A DNA stretch of 42,694 nt, from positions 1-42,694 of IMG/VR virus record IMGVR_UViG_3300017964_000029; one strand, 5' to 3'. Shown in pieces: positions 41,687 to 42,694 of this stretch. A program made the position numbers and the translations under genes. The notes beneath the pieces are model-generated. The model saw only the letters and a program-made list of their open reading frames with translations. It was not told where the DNA came from and did not search any database. Position 1 is the stretch's first letter. Each line of letters begins with the position of its first letter. This stretch comes from a virus.

Positions 41687-42271
41687 ATGAAGACGTTTAA
41701 AGAATATCTAGCTGAAAGCAAGAAAACATATAGTTTTAATGTGAAGATTGCTGGCGACGTGCCAGAAAGTTTTGCTGACGAATTAAAAGCAAGACTGGAA
41801 AGCAGAAGTGTTGTTAATTTTGAAAAAATGAAAACAACGCCAGTTACAGAATCACCTATGGAATTTCCTACGCTTAAAAATGTGGAAGTTCATACTTTTA
41901 ATGTTGTAACTGAGTATCCATTAACAACAACTGAAATTGAAAAAGAAATCTTCGAAATGGGATGTTGCGATTCAGGTTATTACAAAGTACGTAATAGCGC
42001 AAGTCCTAGCGAAGAAGATCAAGCAGTTGGTGATAGCAAAATGACAGGTGCTCTTTTACACGATAATCAATATAAAGAAGCATTAAAGCCTAAGCATAAA
42101 GATTACTTCGGTGACGACTTCAACAAAGATTTTTTAAAGAGTCTTTCTAAGGAATCAAAAGAAAGACGTAAAGAGTTAGGGACTGACAAATTAAAAGCTG
42201 ATGTTTATCAAGATGTTCCTAAGATTAAAGCAGATAAAGCAGGCGTAAAAAGTCCTGTAGGGAGTAACTAA
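41687..42271 (+). CDS. Protein with capsid-targeting-like N-terminus
   Basis: This is a 194-residue protein. The first ten residues, MKTFKEYLAE, resemble the T4 internal-protein capsid targeting sequence (MKTYQEFIAE type), ending in L-A-E, the site form cut by the gp21 prohead protease. The rest contains a ferredoxin-like central region (YSFNVKIAGDVPESFADELK, VVTEYPLTTTEIEKEIFEMG) with a Cys-Cys pair (CCDSGYYKVRN) and a charged, probably disordered C-terminus rich in Lys/Asp. It may be packed in the head. Placed between gp16 and a Met/Pro/Asp-rich protein. Confidence 0.65.
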   Translation: MKTFKEYLAESKKTYSFNVKIAGDVPESFADELKARLESRSVVNFEKMKTTPVTESPMEFPTLKNVEVHTFNVVTEYPLTTTEIEKEIFEMGCCDSGYYKVRNSASPSEEDQAVGDSKMTGALLHDNQYKEALKPKHKDYFGDDFNKDFLKSLSKESKERRKELGTDKLKADVYQDVPKIKADKAGVKSPVGSN

Positions 42272-42272
42272 T

Positions 42273-42694
42273 ATGAACTTTCAAGAATTAGTGGCCAAAA
42301 TGCAGGAACTTGACACAGCAAGAGTAGATGTTCCAACAGATGAGGCTTGCGGCGATCCAATGCCAGCACCAATGGCACCTACTATGCCACCTAAACCAGA
42401 AGAAAAGCCAAGAATGAATTTAACTATTTCTGCTGAAGGTGATGCTATTGCAGATGCGATGAAACTTTTTCAAAAAGTAAATCCAGACATGATGCCAAAG
42501 GTTCCAGAACCAATGCCATCAGCGCCAATGCCAATCGCTATTAAACCAATTAATAAATTAATTCCAGACTTCGATGGCGATAATGATGATATGCCAGGTG
42601 GCGAAAAAGATATGATTGATATCAAAGCACTTGGTGATAAGGGAGATGATAACGATTACGACGATGACGGAAAGTTAGACGCTCACGAAAAAGA
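42273..42694 (+). CDS. Met/Pro/Asp-rich protein, 3'-truncated by window edge
   Basis: The frame opens at ATG 42273 with ribosome site GGGAG (42260-42264) and runs to the window end (140 complete codons). It begins MNFQELVAKMQELDTARVDV, then has Met-Pro repeats (DPMPAPMAPTMPPKPEEKP, PMPSAPMPIAIKP), and a very acidic stretch (DFDGDNDDMPGGEKD, GDDNDYDDDGKLDAHEKE) like calcium-binding dockerin/EF-hand loops (D-x-D-x-D-G). Its middle resembles a short helix (GDAIADAMKLFQKVN). Relatives with 'MNF.ELIAKM.ELD' are seen in T4-like cyanophages with unknown function. Confidence 0.7.
   Translation, partial: MNFQELVAKMQELDTARVDVPTDEACGDPMPAPMAPTMPPKPEEKPRMNLTISAEGDAIADAMKLFQKVNPDMMPKVPEPMPSAPMPIAIKPINKLIPDFDGDNDDMPGGEKDMIDIKALGDKGDDNDYDDDGKLDAHEK

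Noticed and set aside
1-42694. CRISPR arrays, tRNA genes, rRNA, insertion sequences, integrase
   Set aside because: None recognised on reading either strand; intergenic spaces are all under 200 bases and hold promoters, terminators or ribosome sites.

Overview
The window is a piece of a large, AT-rich, T4-like myovirus genome of the marine cyanophage/pelagiphage type. The evidence is a set of recognisable T4-type virion proteins (neck gp13 and gp14, tail completion gp15, sheath gp18, tube gp19, head completion gp4, small terminase gp16), fibre proteins in the style of marine cyanomyoviruses, and repeated late-promoter boxes of the NATAAATA/CTAAATA kind. No photosynthesis gene, tRNA, integrase or host gene is visible, so the host cannot be fixed from this window.

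Layout. 1-9794: fibre/adhesin module on the + strand: a very large structural protein cut by the left edge, two small fibre-associated proteins, three tandem glycine- and histidine-rich paralogues, and a small fibre-associated protein, closed by a strong terminator. 9869-24741: an accessory island made of two convergent, tightly overlapping operons. The + operon (9904-18837) has a flavin-dependent halogenase, a DUF6065-like protein, a small helical protein and ten proteins of iron/2-oxoglutarate oxygenase type (one lacking its iron ligands). The - operon (24728 down to 19013) has two more oxygenases and three more halogenases; a 52-residue protein with its own promoter sits at the point of convergence. 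24778-29335: virion proteins on the + strand: a fibre-like protein, a subtilisin-like protease with a complete catalytic set, and a protein ending in a cupredoxin-like domain. 29330-32948 on the - strand: gp14, a 59-residue protein, gp15, a Nudix-like protein and a coiled-coil protein. 32980-42694: gp13, a basic protein, a dNMP kinase behind a near-perfect sigma-70 promoter, an HNH-like protein on the - strand, then gp18, gp19, a tube-related protein, an unknown, gp4, gp16, a protein with a capsid-targeting-like N-terminus, and a Met/Pro/Asp-rich protein cut by the right edge.

How it may work together. Both arms of the island start at late-type promoters, the same class as the virion genes, so the enzymes are probably made during virion assembly. 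Four halogenases plus about eleven plausible oxygenases, with no carrier proteins, peptide synthetases or flavin reductase in view, suggest either late modification of a phage or host protein (the adjacent Gly/His-rich adhesins are candidates) or a tailored small molecule. That is inference. A second sequence-level pattern is that five genes have a late-promoter box ending exactly five bases before the ATG, which would place the T4-type start of transcription on the A of the start codon and give leaderless mRNAs.
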